A DNA stretch of 46,013 bases from Lingula anatina. Its lineage: Eukaryota; Brachiopoda; Lingulata; Lingulida; Lingulidae. The stretch's first letter is position 1, and each line of letters begins with the position of its first letter. The notes beneath the pieces are model-generated. The model saw nothing but the letters and a program-made list of their open reading frames with translations, did not search any database and was not told where the DNA came from. Shown here one piece after another: positions 43,071 through 46,013 of the stretch. Position numbers and translations under genes: made by a program. The stretch lies in contig NW_019776119.1 of the NCBI RefSeq assembly GCF_001039355.2, positions 64,001 to 110,013 of the forward strand, written 5' to 3'.

Positions 43071-44906
43071 CTGTAATTGTAGATAATATTAATGATTAAC
43101 AACGTTTGTAGACACAGGTTATGTTGGACATTAAAGATTAATATTTGCTTTCAAGGCCCATATAACGGAAACTGACATTTTAGGGCGCCACCGGTTAAAT
43201 GTTTGATGTCTATATGTGTTGGGCGAGAGTCGAGTCCCGTCACAAAAACCAACCTTTCCTGTTTAAAATTAATGCTAAATTTGGAGTTGTACTAGTAAAT
43301 GACACACTTTAAGAAACAATATCAATAAAAGGGGGTAAGTAATTAAACGTAATCACAAACTACTGTGGCCACATGTAAATGATAAATACCATTATGCATC
43401 ATTCATAGATTTGATAAAAGCCTTGCTCCGCGATCATGGGTTGAACGTAAAAAAGCATTTTCGGTTTTTAGATTCACTAAGTGAGCTGCAGCAGTGCATC
43501 TATCAGTATATGTGTTGTGGATCATTAAATTCCATTTAATTTCAACAGCAAAAAAAGTGGAATAGGAGTTTTCTTAATGGCTCAGCCTACGAGGCCATGT
43601 CGTAGGAACAAAAGGTCCAATAATAAATATCTTGAAGCCGGTACGTTTTTTCACGCGTTCCCTAAAACTCGCTCACAATCACCGTTTCTTACCTGCAATG
43701 CATGCCTCTGAGAAGGCAAAAATGTCTGTCTTACGTTCTTCTTTCTCTGGGCTATGTCTTCCATCATAATTTCTTTCGAAGGTAGAGTGAGATGACCTGC
43801 CATGTCAAAGTTTGGATATTTAACCACATTACAGATGCACATGTAATGGTAGTAAACTAGTCAAAAACGGCCATATACAATAACAACACTAACCCTTAAA
43901 CGGCATTTGAATGATACAATATGGTTTTAAGAGGCAAAAACACATAAAAATTTCGAACATTTGTAAAGCGCAATGTAAATAAGATTAGTAAAATAAAAAG
44001 TAATAAATATAATTACCTTTAACGATCCTGGTGAACCAACGGCTCTGTAGCTCAGAGATGGGCATGACTGCGCCCACTGCTTGAACCAGGCCTATCATTG
44101 CCAGGGTGGGGTGCGGTAATTGTGGCGGGAAGACGTACTTGTACAACTCTATGTTGTTGTTCTCTGTGTTCAACACGGTGGAGCTCAGGAACCGGTACTT
44201 GTAATCATAGCCGGTGGCCAGGATCACGACGTCTATGCTTTCAAATGTGTTGTCATCAAACATCACCCCTGAAAAAAAAACAATTGTTTACACACATCAA
44301 TTACTCCATACAAATGGAAGAGCCCATCTTTTCGTTGAACGCGCTTATCTCAGATTGTTTTAGATGTTCTTGGTGTGTTTGTCAGCAACGTTGCGTATCG
44401 TTCATCAAACGCAATTGGAGAAGCTATCAACTTACCGTTTTCCGTGAAGCACTTGACATTGGGTCTCACTCGAATGGCTCCGTTCATTATCCTTAAATGG
44501 ATGTCCTCGTTTATGGTGGGGAACGCTTCAAGTGCCCTGAAAGAAAGATTGACAAAGTAAACTATTTTTTATTTGACAAAAAACCAAATAATGACGAAAA
44601 ACGTGAAAGGTTCCGTCAATAGGAATATTTCCATTTCAATTTTTTTAAATTTACAAAGTGTTTACCGAAAGAATGGGAAGCACATTTTTTAACTGAAAAA
44701 ATCGTGACATGTCCTTACCTGTGTACGGGATTGAGACCAAGGCGCTGATGGTTGAATTTATAATTCGCCATTTTCTCCACACTCCACTGGAGCAGCCAAC
44801 GCGGCAACGAGAACATCACCCTACTGTTGGCCATGGCGTCCGCAGGAAAGCCGAAGGGGCCCAAGCGACTCACGACCCATGCGCCACGACGAGAGCTGAG
44901 ATAGAT
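42678..44906 (-). CDS. Flavin-containing monooxygenase, C-terminal part (5' partial)
   Basis: Five coding exons: 44906-44719, 44536-44436, 44268-44017, 43796-43693, 43070-42678. They give 345 residues ending at TGA 42680-42678. Full FMOs have about 530, so about 190 N-terminal residues with the FAD-binding GxGxxG lie beyond the right edge. Visible FMO marks are LSSRRGAWVVSR, the ATGY motif in VDVVILATGYDYKYRFL, LYKYVFPPQLPHPTLAMIGL, AVMPISELQSRWFTRIVKG, YMDELADAVGCKPNL and GPGKWEGAR. A hydrophobic C-terminal segment (YYMYVAFIICILLHIFL) would anchor it in the ER membrane, as in vertebrate FMOs. FMOs use NADPH and O2 to oxygenate soft nucleophiles such as amines and sulfides. Which FMO subtype it is cannot be told. 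Confidence 0.93.
43071..43692 (-). other. FMO intron before the last exon
   Basis: 0.6 kb. Nothing is recognised. Confidence 0.5.
43693..43796 (-). CDS. FMO exon d
   Basis: 104 nt, phase 1 to 0. It encodes HLTLPSKEIMMEDIAQRKKN to LPSQRHALQ. Acceptor is CATGGCAG, donor CAG|GTAAGA. Confidence 0.92.
44017..44268 (-). CDS. FMO exon c with ATGY motif
   Basis: 252 nt, phase 1-1. It encodes VMFDDNTFESIDVVILATGY through MPISELQSRWFTRIVK. Acceptor is TTTTTTCAG, donor AAAG|GTAATT. Confidence 0.94.
44436..44536 (-). CDS. FMO exon b
   Basis: 101 nt, phase 2 to 1. It encodes ALEAFPTINEDIHLRIMNGA then IRVRPNVKCFTEN. Acceptor is TTTCTTTCAG, donor AACG|GTAAGT. Confidence 0.9.
44719..44906 (-). CDS. FMO exon a
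   Basis: 188 nt, phase 0 to 2. It encodes IYLSSRRGAWVVSRLGPFGF through RLGLNPVH. Acceptor is TTGCTAG, donor CACAG|GTAAGG. Confidence 0.9.
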
Positions 44907-46013
44907 CTAGCAAAATAATAAGGAAGTTTGTGATAAAAACTGTCGCACCACAAAGAAATAAACTTATGAAAATGAAAAATTAAATCTTTTCTATTTGGTG
45001 CCAATGAGGCATGACACGTGGACCCTTCATTATAGGACCTTGATCACATGACTAACTTGTCAATTTTTAAATTAGAAAAATTAGTAATATATTGAAAAAA
45101 GTCATAAGGGTCAATTTTCTTCACTACTGCAAGTTGTAAAGCGCCAGTTCAACCTTGCAGACATTGTGCAGTGCTCACTCGTGTTACTTAAATGTTCAAT
45201 GAAAGAGGTTGGCAAATGAAGCGCGATTTTCTGACCGAAGGCCCTTCAAACGAAATGAATTCTTTCAAGTATCATCCATCTCAGGAAAAGATGATGCAAA
45301 ATGATAAGGTTTGAACTACCTGCGCCGAAACCCTGGACATTAGCAGTGCCACATGGGGTCAATCTTTTCAACCTAAAGACCAAAGCTATTGTAAAAATGG
45401 GCGCAAAATTGGGACACCCTGAACTGAACTTTGGGTTTTTGGCATATTTGAGGTTGAACACAGTGTACTTCACGTAACAAGAGATCTTTGTCATTTAAAA
45501 AGCAGTAACTGTGAGTCAAGCAAAGTTCATATCTATTCTTCACTTCTACGACTGCATAGAATTTCATGCCCAAAGGACATACACCAAGCAGCAAAGCGTG
45601 AAGTTCGACCTTGTCTTAGTTGGGTCAGTTTGGACTTTTTTGTCGGGCTTTTAAGTCTATGAAAGATATATACCATTTGCATTTTGATCAAATTCTCAAA
45701 TTTGAATCGGAAAAAAAAAACAGAAATGCGCGTCTGTGTCTATATGATTTCCTTTCCAATAATTATTTACTTATGCCTATTGCTCCTTTCAGTTAACATT
45801 TTTGATCGCTCTAAAAGTCATAGTTTTTTTTTTTTTCGTTTTCCTGTATTCCAGCTCATTTGCTTAAATGACAAAACAAAGATAAAAAATGGGAGTAAGG
45901 ACAAAAGAAATGATACAGATTATACCATGGTTATTTAAACACCTTAAACCATATACGAAATGTCAATAAAATATATTTTCTTGTACGAATTAGAAAAAGT
46001 TAAGCTGGCGTAA
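44907..46013 (-). other. FMO intron running off the window
   Basis: 1.1 kb with A- and T-runs near 45711 and 45825. No FMO exon with the GxGxxG or NADPH-binding motif was found, so the upstream exons must lie outside. Confidence 0.55.

Overview
The window is a gene-containing stretch of an animal nuclear genome. It is AT-rich, has long GT-AG introns and simple-sequence tracts, and carries many small non-autonomous transposon relics. There are no bacterial operons, rRNA genes or CRISPR arrays. Calexcitin, a couch potato-type RRM gene with a second RRM, and a multi-exon SAC3D1 all point to an invertebrate bilaterian, plausibly a marine lophotrochozoan or a non-vertebrate deuterostome. The sequence alone does not fix the phylum.

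Four protein-coding genes can be rebuilt exon by exon. (1) 125-9014, plus strand: the 3' part of a couch potato/RBPMS/MEC-8-family RNA-binding protein. Its first exons lie off the left edge. (2) 23449-12694, minus strand: a complete 191-residue calexcitin-like EF-hand calcium-binding protein in six coding exons, with a 5' non-coding exon near 31179-31320 behind a 7.7 kb first intron. (3) 33436-40839, plus strand: a complete 361-residue SAC3D1-type SAC3/GANP-domain protein in eight coding exons. (4) 44906-42678, minus strand: the last five coding exons of a flavin-containing monooxygenase. Its FAD-binding N-terminal half lies off the right edge. Genes 1 and 2 converge, 2 and 3 diverge from about 2 kb of shared upstream DNA, and 3 and 4 converge. 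The four genes do not form a pathway.

The most interesting signal is in gene 1. Two homologous cassette exons, 125-181 (19 codons) and 1585-1638 (18 codons), both encode the same segment of RRM1, from the GYE motif through strand beta-2 into the beta-2/beta-3 loop. Both are phase 0-0, have good splice sites and can join the same downstream exon. This looks like a mutually exclusive exon pair that would change the first RNA-binding domain of the protein.

The non-coding DNA holds a family of about 215-255 bp foldback elements (five copies: 8158, 18457, 19911, 29541, 42157), a GC-rich 146-bp near-perfect palindrome with flanking 7-bp direct repeats (15846-15991), elements with CAGGGGCGGAT-type ends, several two-copy dispersed repeats, C-run/A-run tracts, and a 143-bp exact duplication around a single N that is probably an assembly artefact.
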